Assembly: GCF_024704385.1 (NCBI RefSeq)
Contig: NZ_JAJDFX010000002.1
Span: forward strand, 3,844,001-3,908,000
Direction of reading: 5' to 3'
Length of the DNA stretch: 64,000 nucleotides
Source: Cellulomonas sp. P24
GTDB lineage: Bacteria > Actinomycetota > Actinomycetes > Actinomycetales > Cellulomonadaceae
In this document: positions 1-8,455 of the stretch, one piece after another
Numbering within the stretch: position 1 is the first letter of the stretch
Layout: each line of letters starts with the position of its first letter
The notes under the pieces: model-generated
The model's database searches: none
What the model saw: only the letters and a program-made list of their open reading frames with translations
What the model was told of the DNA's origin: nothing
Translations under genes and position numbers: made by a program

Positions 1-365
1 GGCGCTGGCCGCGCCGGCGCATCCTCGTCGGACTCGCGGCGAGCCCAGTGGTCGGGGTCGGCCTTGCCCTGGCCGGTGGGGGACTGCCCGGTCCGGCGGG
101 GTGGACGGCGCTCGTCGCCGTCGCGGCGCTGCTCGGTGGCGCGACGCTCGCGAGCTATGTCCCCGTGCCAGGTTCCGGTCGGCGGCTCGACATCGGGTGC
201 ACGCCGTGCGCCGTGGTCGCCGCGCTCACGCTCGTGGGTGCCGCGGGCATCCTCGGCGGGTCGCCGCATGCGGCGTCGGCGGCGGCCCTTGCGGTCGGCC
301 TCGTCGCGTTCGGCCTCCTGCAGCGCATGACCGACCCGGAGAGCTGCCCCGTCCCCCCTCGGTGA
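1..365 (+). CDS. Hydrophobic membrane protein, 5' end outside the window
   Basis: The reading frame is open from base 3 of the window to a TGA at 363-365, so the start lies upstream or is the GTG at 48; the frame already reads hydrophobic sequence (ILVGLAASPVVGVGLALAGG) at the edge, which favours truncation. The visible part has about four hydrophobic segments, with a conserved-looking DIGCTPCAVVAALTLVGAAG stretch that carries a CxxC pair at the mouth of a membrane helix. I do not recognise the family. The gene converges on the rhodanese/CoA-disulfide reductase genes and ends just before a strong hairpin. Function unknown. Confidence 0.6.
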   Translation, partial: RWPRRRILVGLAASPVVGVGLALAGGGLPGPAGWTALVAVAALLGGATLASYVPVPGSGRRLDIGCTPCAVVAALTLVGAAGILGGSPHAASAAALAVGLVAFGLLQRMTDPESCPVPPR

Positions 366-453
366 GCCTCCCCGCCGGTTCGGCGAGCGAGGCCCCGGCC
401 CCAGGTCGAGTCTGCAGCTCGAGGCCGTCCGTGGTACCGCGCTGAGCAGACGG

Positions 454-500
454 CGGAGCGGCTGCCCGTGACCGGTCACCCGGTCCGAGCAGCCGCTCCG
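454..500. terminator. Bidirectional hairpin terminator
   Basis: A 12-bp perfect inverted repeat (CGGAGCGGCTGC / GCAGCCGCTCCG) encloses a 23-nt loop. It lies between two convergent genes, 5 bp beyond the stop of the minus-strand reductase gene, so it can serve both. No U-tract is present, as is usual in high-GC actinomycetes. Confidence 0.65.
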
Positions 501-504
501 GTCC

Positions 505-2235
505 TCACAGGCCCTGGTGGACGGCCTGGAGCGTGAGCCACCCGCCCGACAGGTTCCGGGCCGTGAAGCCCTCACCCAGCAGGATCCTGGTGGCGAGATA
601 GGACCGCACACCGCTCGCGCAGTGCACGCTGATGTCGCGACCGGCTGCGGCTTCCCGCACCTCGGCCAGACGCTCCCGCAGCTCGGTGTGCGGGATGTTG
701 AGCACGCCGTCCAGGTGACCGTGCGCGTACTCGCCACGCGACCGGACGTCGAGGATCAGCGTGTTCGTGGCGGCCTCGTCGAGCTCCCACGGCTGCCACT
801 GGGGCATCGTGCCGTTGAGGGCGTTCTGGGCGACGAACCCGAGCATGTTGACCGGGTCCTTGGCAGAGCCGTACGGCGGCGCGTAGGCGAGCTCGAGCTC
901 GGCGAGGTCGTCGGCCGTCATCCCGGCCCGGATCGCCGTCGCGAGGACGTCGATGCGCTTGTCGACGCCGGCCCGGCCGACGCCCTGCACCCCGAGCAGC
1001 GTCCCGTCGAGGGCGAAGCTCGCGACCAGGTGGATCTGCTCGGCGCCCGGGTAGTAGCCGGCGTGGTCGCCCGGGTGGATGTGGACGACCTCGTGCGGGA
1101 TGCCGGCGCGCCGCAGGGTCACCTGGTTGGCGCCGGTCGTGGCGGCGGTCAGGCCGAACACGCGGACGATCGCCGTGCTCAGCACGCTCGCCTGCGGTGT
1201 CGTCCGGTGACCGCACATCGAGTCCGCCGCTCGGCGTCCCTGACGGTTCGCGGGTCCCGCGAGCGGAACCGGACCGGTGGCCCCGGTGATCGCGTGCGTG
1301 ATCTCGACCGCGTCGCCGACCGCCCAGATGTGCGGGTCGGACGTGCGCTGGTCGCCGTCGACCTTGATCGCGCCGGTCGGCCCGAGGTCGAGGCCCGCGT
1401 CGCGCGCCAGGGCGCTCGCCGGTCGCACGCCGACGTTGACGACCACGAGGTCGGCAGGCAGCGAGGTGCCGTCGGACAACGTGACCACCACCGCGCCGCT
1501 CGAGCTCTTGCCGTCCCACTCGTGCGCCGACTCGATCGGCACGATCGACTGGGCGGAGACCCCGAGGTGCAGGTGGACGCCGTGCGCCGTGAGCTCGGCG
1601 GACAGCAGGGGTGCGAGCTCGGCGTCGATCGGCGGCAGGACGTGGTCCGCGAGCTCGACGAGGTGCACGGTGACCCCGCGCGAGGTCAGCGCCTCGACGG
1701 CCTCGAGACCGATGAACCCGGCGCCGACGACGACCGCGTGGGGCGGGTCGTCGGTCGTCCGGGTCGCCAGCATCGCGTGGACGCTGTCGCGGACGGCGTC
1801 AACGTCGGGGATGGTGCGCAGCGAGTGGACCGCGGGGTGGTCGAGTCCCTCGATCGGCGGGCGGACGCCCACGGCGCCGGGCGCGAGGAGGAGCGCGTCG
1901 TACGGGAGGGTGTACGAGTCCTGCTCGGTCTGGACGGTGACCTGCTGCGCGGCGCGGTCGACGGCGCTGACCCGGTGGCCGGTGCGGACGTCGAGGTTGA
2001 GCGTCGACGCGAGCGAGGCGGCGGTGTGCAGGAGCAGCGACTCGCGCTTCACGATCTCGCCGGCGAGGTGGTAGGGCAGCCCGCAGTTCGCGAACGACAC
2101 GTAGTCGCCCTGCTCGAGGACGACGATCTGTGCGTGCTCGTCCAGTCTCCGGGCGCGTGCGGCGGCGCTCATGCCGCCAGCGACGCCGCCGACGATGACG
2201 ATGCGCCGGGGGGCAGGGGCGTTCGGCTCGCTCAT
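505..2235 (-). CDS. CoA-disulfide reductase-like flavoprotein with C-terminal rhodanese domain
   Basis: 576 residues. The N-terminal part is a pyridine nucleotide-disulfide oxidoreductase: FAD-binding VIVGGVAGGMSAA near residue 14, a second dinucleotide motif VVVGAGFIGLEA, and the FAD-binding WAVGDAVE motif. The single redox cysteine is Cys51 in SFANCGLPYH, the signature of CoA-disulfide/CoA-persulfide reductases. The C-terminal rhodanese domain has its catalytic loop at Cys539 (HCASGVRS). Family knowledge: such fusions reduce CoA persulfide/polysulfide with NAD(P)H. The ATG is chosen because it overlaps the upstream rhodanese stop (ATGA) and opens the FAD domain directly; the upstream extension of this frame is only the other gene out of frame. 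Likely cytoplasmic sulfide/persulfide detoxification. Confidence 0.92.
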   Translation of the reverse strand: MSEPNAPAPRRIVIVGGVAGGMSAAARARRLDEHAQIVVLEQGDYVSFANCGLPYHLAGEIVKRESLLLHTAASLASTLNLDVRTGHRVSAVDRAAQQVTVQTEQDSYTLPYDALLLAPGAVGVRPPIEGLDHPAVHSLRTIPDVDAVRDSVHAMLATRTTDDPPHAVVVGAGFIGLEAVEALTSRGVTVHLVELADHVLPPIDAELAPLLSAELTAHGVHLHLGVSAQSIVPIESAHEWDGKSSSGAVVVTLSDGTSLPADLVVVNVGVRPASALARDAGLDLGPTGAIKVDGDQRTSDPHIWAVGDAVEITHAITGATGPVPLAGPANRQGRRAADSMCGHRTTPQASVLSTAIVRVFGLTAATTGANQVTLRRAGIPHEVVHIHPGDHAGYYPGAEQIHLVASFALDGTLLGVQGVGRAGVDKRIDVLATAIRAGMTADDLAELELAYAPPYGSAKDPVNMLGFVAQNALNGTMPQWQPWELDEAATNTLILDVRSRGEYAHGHLDGVLNIPHTELRERLAEVREAAAGRDISVHCASGVRSYLATRILLGEGFTARNLSGGWLTLQAVHQGL

Positions 2236-2636
2236 CGACGCACCGCTCCGCCGGCCCGCTGCCAGGCAGCCATGCCGCCGGAGACGCTGGTCGCGTCGAA
2301 GCCGAGGCTGCGCAGGTGCTTGGTCGCGGTGCGGGAACGCATCCCGCTCGCGCACACGACGACGACGGTGCGGCCCTTGTGCAGACGCTTCGGGGCCTGG
2401 TCGATGTTGCCGAGAGCGATGTGGATCGCACCCGGGGCGTGCCCGGTCTTCCACTCGTTGGTCTCGCGGACGTCGACCATGGTGGCGCCGTCGCGGACGA
2501 GCTCGATCGCGCGTGCCGCAGTCACAGTCGGCTTGACGCGTCCGTCGTCGCCGCCGCCGCCGAAGAGGCTCTTGATGCGGTCGAGGAAGGACGTGGCAGG
2601 GGCCGGGCTGGGTGAGGTGGTCAAGATGTTCTCCAA
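2232..2636 (-). CDS. Single-domain rhodanese sulfurtransferase
   Basis: 134 residues. One rhodanese domain (about 38-130) with active-site Cys95 in VVCASGMRSRT and the typical VDVRETNEW strand. The first 35 residues are a variable leader with a glycine run (FGGGGDD) and no convincing signal peptide. It is the first gene of a two-gene operon and overlaps the reductase by 4 bp, so the two proteins should be made together: the sulfurtransferase moves sulfane sulfur and the reductase consumes persulfide. The promoter region holds an ATACCC-N4-GGGTAT palindrome 15 bp upstream of the start codon. Confidence 0.9.
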   Translation of the reverse strand: MENILTTSPSPAPATSFLDRIKSLFGGGGDDGRVKPTVTAARAIELVRDGATMVDVRETNEWKTGHAPGAIHIALGNIDQAPKRLHKGRTVVVVCASGMRSRTATKHLRSLGFDATSVSGGMAAWQRAGGAVRR

Positions 2637-2651
2637 TCGTCGCTCGGTACA

Positions 2652-2667
2652 ATACCCAGGGGGGTAT
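2652..2667. promoter_or_regulatory. ATACCC-N4-GGGTAT operator, sulfur locus 1
   Basis: Perfect 6-bp arms separated by AGGG, just upstream of the rhodanese gene. The same architecture occurs at 19210-19225 before the second rhodanese operon. G/C-tract palindromes of this type are typical of CsoR-family repressors, and CstR is the persulfide-sensing member controlling rhodanese/persulfide genes; assignment to CstR is inference. No csoR-like gene is in the window. Confidence 0.7.
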
Positions 2668-2731
2668 CACCTATTCCCGACGAAGGGCCTAGACGAGCAG
2701 GCGTTTCGCGCCCTCGGTCAGCCTGATGCTG

Positions 2732-3253
2732 TCATGCCGTCCGGTGCGTCAGCTCCTCCGGAGTGGCTAGCGCACGGCCCCACGAGCGGGCCCGGTCGAG
2801 CTCGCCCGGGGCCAGCGGACCCTCCCGACCGGAGACGAAGAAGCTCTCCGGCGGTCTCGTGACGTCGAACCCGAGACGTGCGAGCCGTCGTCGTGCGGCG
2901 CGGGCGGCAGAACCCGGCACCTTCGGGCTGTTGATGCGGGTGTCGAACGCGACCGCCGCCACGCCCGCGCGGGCCGGGTGGAGCCGCTCCAGCCACTCCC
3001 GCAGACCCGCACCCGTGGTCGCATGCGGCTCGCTCCTGGCGACGGCGTTCGTCCGGGTGCCGATGCGGCTCAACCCGAACGCGTGCGTGGGCCCACCGAC
3101 CACGAGGAGGTCCACGTCCGCCGACAGCTCCGCCGGGCTCGCGTCGACGTCCTGGACCTGGACGTCGGCCCTGGAGGCGAGGCCTTCGGCGACCGCCTCC
3201 GCCACGGCCCGCGTGTTCCCGAACGTCGACTCGACGATCACCAGCGCGCGCAT
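2732..3253 (-). CDS. Flavodoxin-family protein
   Basis: 173 residues. The N-terminus RALVIVESTFGNTRAVAEAV is the flavodoxin FMN phosphate loop (TFGNT), followed by the beta-strand/loop VDLLVVGGPTHAFGLS expected in flavodoxin-like folds. The ATG at 3253 is preferred over one seven codons upstream because GGGAGG sits about 10 nt before it. Probably a cytoplasmic FMN protein used as an electron carrier or menaquinone-independent oxidoreductase; partner unknown. No obvious operon: 90 bp separate it from the LigD-type gene upstream on the same strand. Confidence 0.85.
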   Translation of the reverse strand: MRALVIVESTFGNTRAVAEAVAEGLASRADVQVQDVDASPAELSADVDLLVVGGPTHAFGLSRIGTRTNAVARSEPHATTGAGLREWLERLHPARAGVAAVAFDTRINSPKVPGSAARAARRRLARLGFDVTRPPESFFVSGREGPLAPGELDRARSWGRALATPEELTHRTA

Positions 3254-3343
3254 CGACCACACCTCCCGTGGCATCGACCAGCCTCCAGCGTGGAGCGCGG
3301 CCCCGGCCGGCGGCGAGGGCCGAAGGACCTACCGACGCCCAGG

Positions 3344-4291
3344 TCACCCCGCGCCGAGCAGGTCCCCGACGTCGTCCAGGCGGGCCAGCACCTCCTGAGC
3401 GGAGAGCTGGCGCAGGTCGGGATCGTCGAGCTCGGCCCAGGTCCGTGGTGCGGCGACCGTCGGGAGCGCCCTGCCACGCAGGGAGTAGGGCGTGATGGTG
3501 GTCTTGGCCGGGTGGTTCTGCGACCAGTCCAGGAAGACGCGGTCCTGCCGCAGCTCCTTGCGCATCACCGCGACCACATGGTCCGGGTCGGCGGCGGCGA
3601 GCTCGCGCGCGAGGTCGCGGGCGTAGGCCCAGACCTGCATCGCCCGGCGTCGTCCGTCGAGCCGCGCGTAGAGCTGGAGCCCCTTGCTGCCCGAGGTCAC
3701 CGGACGCGGGTCGAGTCCGTCGGCACGCAACCGCTCCGCGACCGTCCGTGCCACGGACGCGCACGCCGCGAGCCCGGCAGGCGGCCCAGGGTCGAGGTCG
3801 ATGACCAGGCGGTCGGGGCGTCGGACCCCTCCGCGAGGGCCGACCGTCCACTGCGGGGTGTGGAGCTCGAGCACGCCGAGGTTCGCCGCCCACACGAGAC
3901 CCGCGACGTCGTCGAGGAACGGCAGGTCGACGAGCGTGCCCTCGTCCGGTCCTCCCGGTGCTGCGTGGAGGAGCCGGTGCCGGAGCCAGCCCGGTGCGCC
4001 GCGCGGGACGTTCTTCTCGAAGAACCGCTCGCCGCCCACGCCGTGCGGGAACCGGACGCGGGTGACCGGGCGGTCACGGAGCTGAGCGAGCAGGGCGGGC
4101 GCGACGCCCGTGTAGTACGCGATCACGTCGGCCTTCGTCGTGCCCGTCTCCGGGTACATCACGCGCTCCGGGTGGCTCACGTGCACCTGGCGACCGCCGG
4201 CGTCGATGGTCGTCGCGCCGGCCGTCGTCCGGGTCGACCGGGCATGCGGCACGGTCAGTCCGCTCGGTCGCCGAGGACCGGCAGAAGCCAC
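3344..4291 (-). CDS. LigD-type DNA polymerase/primase domain protein
   Basis: 315 residues, the size of a free-standing LigD POL domain. Visible family features are HVSHPERVMYPETG, the phosphate-binding stretch RFPHGVGGERFFEKN, the catalytic acidic pair Asp165/Asp167 in VIDLDPG, and the SGSKGLQLYARL segment. These archaeo-eukaryotic primase-like polymerases fill gaps and add nucleotides at double-strand breaks during Ku-dependent end joining. Here the ligase and nuclease domains are absent and no ku gene is in the window, so the partners would have to be elsewhere. The start is a GTG; up to about 25 residues at the N-terminus may be untranslated. Confidence 0.9.
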   Translation of the reverse strand: MASAGPRRPSGLTVPHARSTRTTAGATTIDAGGRQVHVSHPERVMYPETGTTKADVIAYYTGVAPALLAQLRDRPVTRVRFPHGVGGERFFEKNVPRGAPGWLRHRLLHAAPGGPDEGTLVDLPFLDDVAGLVWAANLGVLELHTPQWTVGPRGGVRRPDRLVIDLDPGPPAGLAACASVARTVAERLRADGLDPRPVTSGSKGLQLYARLDGRRRAMQVWAYARDLARELAAADPDHVVAVMRKELRQDRVFLDWSQNHPAKTTITPYSLRGRALPTVAAPRTWAELDDPDLRQLSAQEVLARLDDVGDLLGAG

Positions 4292-4414
4292 GTCGTCGTC
4301 ATGATCTCAGCATGGCCGTCCGTGCGGGAGGGCGCGCGCCCAGCGCGGCTCAGCGCATCCGTCGACGATGATCCAGGGATGCGCGCCGCGGGCGGACGAC
4401 CCCCGGGCGCGGCG

Positions 4415-5590
4415 TCAGGCGTGTGACGGCGCCCCGGCCCGGGCGAGGGCGACGGTCCGTCCGCCACGGGCCGCGCGTCGGCGCAGCTCCGCCGGGACGT
4501 CGGCGACGGTGGCGATCGGGACGGCCTGCTGCGGGGCTGCTGACAGCGGTGCGGTCGGAAGCAGTGGTGGCGCATCCGCGGTGTCGACCCGGAAGCGGTC
4601 GCGACCCGCGGCCTTCGCTCGATACAGGGCGGAGTCCGCAGCGGAGAGCACCGTCGTCGTGGTGCGTTCGCCGTCGATCATCGCGAGCCCGGCCGAGAAC
4701 GTCACACCGGTTCCCGCGGCGATCCACTCGGTGCGGAGGGACGAGAGCGCGGCGAGGGCCTGGGCCGGATCGGTCCTCGTCAGGATGATCGCGAACTCCT
4801 CGCCGCCGTACCGCGCCGCGTAGTCGCGGCGGCGCAGGTGCTCGGTCAGTGTCGCGCCGAACATCTCGAGCACCGCGTCCCCGGCGGCGTGCCCTCGCGT
4901 GTCGTTGACGGTCTTGAAGTGGTCGAGGTCGCAGATCACGACGCAGTCGCCGGGTGCGACCGTGGCCAGCCGCGCGTCGAGGCCGCGGCGGTTGCCCAGG
5001 GCGGTCAGTGGGTCTGTCAGGGCGGCAGCCTCGAGGCGGCCGGTTGCTGCGCGCTGCTGGGCGACCATGTAGGCCAGAAGAGCGGCGATCGCCAGCCACA
5101 CCGCGCCGTAGACGGCCAGCTGCGCCGCGCTGACCGAGCCGACCATCGCGGCGTAGGCAGCCCAGGCCAGCGGGACGACCGCGGCAGCCGACCGTGCGCC
5201 GTGGAACACCCCGACGTACACGAAGAGCAGCGGGATCACCCCGACGTACGCGTCCGCGACGCCCGAGGTCGTCAGCCCGATGATCGTGAGCGCCGCCAGC
5301 GCGGCGACGGGGAACGTCAACGAGGCCCAGTGCGGCAACGGAGCCCAGGAGACCCACAGGCTCGCGCCGACGACGAGCAGCAGGAGGCCGCACACGTCCG
5401 CGAGTGCGTGCCAGCTGACACCGGACGGACCGAGCAACGGAGCCGTCGCGACGATCATGGCGCCGGTGGCGAGGATCAGAAGCTGTCCGGCCTCGACGGC
5501 GAGATCGTCGGTCCGCAGCCACTCCGGCACGAGCCCACGGAGCGCGATGGCGCGTGCGGGCCGGGCGGCGGGTGCGAGTCGGTCGGTCAC
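4415..5590 (-). CDS. Membrane-bound diguanylate cyclase (GGDEF)
   Basis: 391 residues. About six to seven hydrophobic segments fill residues 30-185, ending in a helix (MVAQQRAATGRLEAAALTD) that leads into the GGDEF domain. The catalytic signature is GGEEF, so cyclase activity is expected, and the inhibitory I-site RxxD is present as RRRD just before YAARYGGEEF, predicting product feedback. The TDPLTALGNRRGLD start and DLDHFKTVND metal site are intact. The last 70 residues are low-complexity and not part of the domain. The membrane part probably senses an unknown signal. It lies downstream of the type III PKS genes on the same strand but 93 bp away, so co-transcription is uncertain. Confidence 0.92.
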   Translation of the reverse strand: MTDRLAPAARPARAIALRGLVPEWLRTDDLAVEAGQLLILATGAMIVATAPLLGPSGVSWHALADVCGLLLLVVGASLWVSWAPLPHWASLTFPVAALAALTIIGLTTSGVADAYVGVIPLLFVYVGVFHGARSAAAVVPLAWAAYAAMVGSVSAAQLAVYGAVWLAIAALLAYMVAQQRAATGRLEAAALTDPLTALGNRRGLDARLATVAPGDCVVICDLDHFKTVNDTRGHAAGDAVLEMFGATLTEHLRRRDYAARYGGEEFAIILTRTDPAQALAALSSLRTEWIAAGTGVTFSAGLAMIDGERTTTTVLSAADSALYRAKAAGRDRFRVDTADAPPLLPTAPLSAAPQQAVPIATVADVPAELRRRAARGGRTVALARAGAPSHA

Positions 5591-5683
5591 CTCCTCACCA
5601 TCGTCCGAGGCGGGGCGGTCGCAAGGGAAACTCCGAAACGACGGGACAGGTTCCGCCGGATCAGCGCCGGGTCCGATCGCAGG

Positions 5684-6727
5684 TCAGCGAGCCAGTGCCT
5701 CGACGACCGTCGCGAACAACCAGGGCGCTGCCTGCGCGGCCGGGACGATCGCACGGCGCGCGGGTGACGTCGCCCACTCGACCAGCCCGGTCGTGAGGAC
5801 GCGGTAGCTACGGGTCGCGGCGAGCCACGCACGCTCGTACGCGGCGCCGTCGTCGAGGCAGGCGATCGCCGCACGTGCTTGCGCAAGTCCGACCCGCAGG
5901 CCCTCGCCCGTCAGGGCGTCGACGTAGCCGGAGGCATCGCCGACGAGGCGGACCCGGCCAGAGGTGCGGGCGGTCGTCCGTTGTCGCAGGGGGCCGGCAC
6001 CGCGGACCGCGGTGGTCGGTTCGCGACCGTCGAGCCGGCGCGAGAGCAGCGGGAACGACGCGAGTGCGGTAGCGAAGTCGACGCCGCGAGGACCGAGCAT
6101 CGCGACGCCGACCTCGTTCTTCCCGATCGGGGTGACGTATGCCTCGGCGTCGGGTCCCCAGTGGACCTCGACCATGCTGCTCCACGGGGCGACCGCGAAG
6201 TGCCGACGCAGCCCGAAGCGCGGCGCGAGAGGCCGACGGGGCCACCCGGACACGGGGGCCTCGAGCCCGACCAGACGACGCACCGGCGAGTGCAGCCCGT
6301 CGCAGGCGAGGAGCCACCGGGCACGGACACCGGCGGCCTCGACGCCCGTCATCCCCTGGTCGACGCCGGTCACGCGGGAGACGACTCTGTCGACGCCGAG
6401 CTCGGCGCAGCGGTCCAGGAGCATCGCGTGCAGGACGGTGCGACGCACACCCCGACCGGGCACGCCACGAAAGGCATGATCCACGTGCCTGCGGTGGTCC
6501 CGGTAGCTGATGCCGGTGAGCGGAGTCCTGTCCGGATCCACGCCGAGCCGGGACAGCGCCGTGAGCGCGCCGGGCATCAGGCCCTCACCGCACGCCTTGT
6601 CGATCACGCCCACCCTCGGCTCGACGACCACGACGGACAGGCCGGCGAGGCGTGCCTCGATCGCGGCGGCGAGCCCGACCGGGCCGCCGCCGACCACGAG
6701 CACGTCCGCGTCGACGTCCGCGCTCAT
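5684..6727 (-). CDS. FAD-dependent monooxygenase of the type III PKS cluster
   Basis: 347 residues. FAD-binding VLVVGGGPVGLAAAIEARLAG at the N-terminus, the ACDGLHSPVR motif in the middle and the second FAD motif VRLVGDASGYVDALTGEGL mark a PHBH/geranylgeranyl-reductase-type flavoprotein. Its start overlaps the methyltransferase stop (ATGA). In the srs and agq clusters the equivalent flavoprotein hydroxylates or oxidises the alkylresorcinol ring toward a hydroquinone/quinone; the same role is inferred here from the gene set. An alternative is reduction of isoprenoid double bonds, since geranylgeranyl reductases share this fold. Confidence 0.85.
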   Translation of the reverse strand: MSADVDADVLVVGGGPVGLAAAIEARLAGLSVVVVEPRVGVIDKACGEGLMPGALTALSRLGVDPDRTPLTGISYRDHRRHVDHAFRGVPGRGVRRTVLHAMLLDRCAELGVDRVVSRVTGVDQGMTGVEAAGVRARWLLACDGLHSPVRRLVGLEAPVSGWPRRPLAPRFGLRRHFAVAPWSSMVEVHWGPDAEAYVTPIGKNEVGVAMLGPRGVDFATALASFPLLSRRLDGREPTTAVRGAGPLRQRTTARTSGRVRLVGDASGYVDALTGEGLRVGLAQARAAIACLDDGAAYERAWLAATRSYRVLTTGLVEWATSPARRAIVPAAQAAPWLFATVVEALAR

Positions 6728-7272
6728 GTGCGTGCGACACCCTGCGACGACCGCCCGCCGGCGAGCGCGAGCGCCTGCTCCTCGGCGGGGATCCGGTAGC
6801 GAAGCAGCAGCACGGCGTTGAGCGCCGTGAAGGCGAGCGCCGTCACCCAGGCGGTGTGGACGAGTGGAAGGGCGAGTCCCTCGGCGACGACGGCGACGTA
6901 GTTCGGGTGCCGCAGCACACGGTAGGGGCCGCCGGTCACGAGCGGCAGACCGGGGACGACGATCACGCGGGTGTTCCACCGCGGCCCGAGCGTCGAGATG
7001 CACCACCAGCGCAACACCTGGCTCGCGAGTGCCACCGCGAGGGCGGGCCAGCCGAGCGCCGGGATGAACGGACGGTCTGCTCCCACCACCTCCCCGGCGC
7101 ACGCGAGCAGGAGAGCGCTGTGGAGAGCGACCATCGCGGGGAAGTGGCCGCGGCCGTGCTCGGTGCCACCCTGGGCGAACGACCACGCGGCATGGCGCGC
7201 CGAGACCACGAGCTCGACGATCCGCTCGAGGGCGACCGCGCCGATCAGCAGCAGGTAGACCGTCGCCGACAC
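6724..7272 (-). CDS. ICMT-type membrane O-methyltransferase of the type III PKS cluster
   Basis: 182 residues with about five membrane helices. The C-terminal half carries the isoprenylcysteine carboxyl methyltransferase signature: GPYRVLRHPNYVAVV, where the RHP(N/E)Y element binds S-adenosylmethionine, followed by RIPAEEQAL. It starts 3 bp after the PKS stop and overlaps the monooxygenase start, so the three genes form one operon. The SrsB/AgqB enzymes of alkylresorcinol clusters belong to this family and methylate a ring hydroxyl; the same reaction is inferred here. Confidence 0.88.
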   Translation of the reverse strand: MSATVYLLLIGAVALERIVELVVSARHAAWSFAQGGTEHGRGHFPAMVALHSALLLACAGEVVGADRPFIPALGWPALAVALASQVLRWWCISTLGPRWNTRVIVVPGLPLVTGGPYRVLRHPNYVAVVAEGLALPLVHTAWVTALAFTALNAVLLLRYRIPAEEQALALAGGRSSQGVART

Positions 7273-7275
7273 GGC

Positions 7276-8346
7276 TCAGACCTCCTCGGGTCGGCGGAGG
7301 AGGACGACCTCGGCGCTGACGCCGGGGCCGAAGGCGAACAGCACCGCGAGTCCTCCGGGTGGTGGTGCCCCGTCGGCGAGCATGTCCGCGAGGACGTGCA
7401 GCACCGAGGACGACGAGAGGTTCCCGACTGCGGCGAGCGAGTTCCGGCTGCGGTCGAGCGCATGCTCTCCGAGCGCGAGCGCATGTCCGGCGGCGTCGAG
7501 GATCCGCGGTCCACCCGCGTGCGCGACCCACGCGGCCACGTCGGCGACCGCGGCCCCGTGGGGTGCCAGGAGGGTCTCGACGTCGGCCCGCAGGTGGGCC
7601 TCGACGACATCGGCAAGGCCGGCACCCAGGACGATCCGGAAGCCGCTGCCGCCGACGTCCCACCCGAGCATGCCGGTCGTGTCCGGGTAGACCCCGCTGC
7701 GAGTCCCGATGACGTCGACGCCGTCGCGCCCCGCGGCCCGACGATCTCCGACCATGACCACGGCAGCCGCACCGTCGCCGAACAGCCCGCTCGAGACCAG
7801 GTTGGCCGTGGAGTCGTCGCCGTGCTGGATCGTCAGGGAGCAGAGCTCGACCGAGACGACGAGGGCGACGTCGTCGGGGTGCCCCATCAGGTAGTCGTGC
7901 ACGCGCGCGAGCCCGCTCGCTCCCGCGACGCAGCCCAGGCCGAACGACGGCAGACGCTTGACGTCCGGTCGCAGCCCGAGTCGCTCGACGAGCAGCGCGT
8001 CGACCGACGGCGCCCCGACGCCCGTGACCGTCGTGAACAGCAGGAAGTCGACGTCCGCCGGCGTCAGGTCCGCCGCCGTCAGCGCAGCTCGCACGGCGTC
8101 CTCGGCGAGATCCGCGCCGATCGTCTGGAACAGGTCGTTCGCGTCGCCGAAGCTGCGGAGACCGGCGTAGCGCGCGAGCGGCAGCGCGAGGTGGCGCGTC
8201 TGGACGCCGCTCGCCGCGTGGAAGCGGGCGAGCGCGGAGAGTCGGCCCGGGTCGGAGGACAGCAGGGGACCGATGCTCGCGGTGATCTCGGACTGCTCGT
8301 ACCGGTGACCGGCGAGCACCGGTGCGACTGCGACGACACGGGACAT
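7276..8346 (-). CDS. Type III polyketide synthase (alkylresorcinol/alkylpyrone synthase type)
   Basis: 356 residues, normal for a chalcone-synthase-superfamily enzyme. The catalytic triad is complete: Cys139 in SFGLGCVAGASG, His276 in WVAHAGGPRIL and Asn309 in VGNLSSSSVL. The GFGPG-type loop near the C-terminus reads FAFGPG. Such enzymes extend an acyl-CoA starter with malonyl-CoA and cyclise it. Start ATG at 8346 gives a homologous-looking N-terminus. It heads the operon PKS-methyltransferase-monooxygenase and faces a divergent UbiA gene across a 109-bp shared promoter region, matching the agq/srs type of cluster for alkyl phenolic lipids. Confidence 0.95.
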   Translation of the reverse strand: MSRVVAVAPVLAGHRYEQSEITASIGPLLSSDPGRLSALARFHAASGVQTRHLALPLARYAGLRSFGDANDLFQTIGADLAEDAVRAALTAADLTPADVDFLLFTTVTGVGAPSVDALLVERLGLRPDVKRLPSFGLGCVAGASGLARVHDYLMGHPDDVALVVSVELCSLTIQHGDDSTANLVSSGLFGDGAAAVVMVGDRRAAGRDGVDVIGTRSGVYPDTTGMLGWDVGGSGFRIVLGAGLADVVEAHLRADVETLLAPHGAAVADVAAWVAHAGGPRILDAAGHALALGEHALDRSRNSLAAVGNLSSSSVLHVLADMLADGAPPPGGLAVLFAFGPGVSAEVVLLRRPEEV

Positions 8347-8455
8347 CCGGGCATCGTGTCACGCGATGGCCGATCCGGCCCGAAGCGTTGCTAGTCTCGG
8401 CCACCAGGCGACGGGCGGTGGCACGAGGACCGGGCACGCCGAGGGTGAGGGGCGG

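Noticed and set aside
517-2862. Very long open frame on the plus strand opposite the reductase and rhodanese genes
   Set aside because: Composition is Arg/Asp/Val-rich with no domain; it arises from high-GC third positions of the genes on the other strand. The same applies to long frames at 5684-9139 beyond the monooxygenase, 10804-13455, 42370-44928 and 45833-47470.
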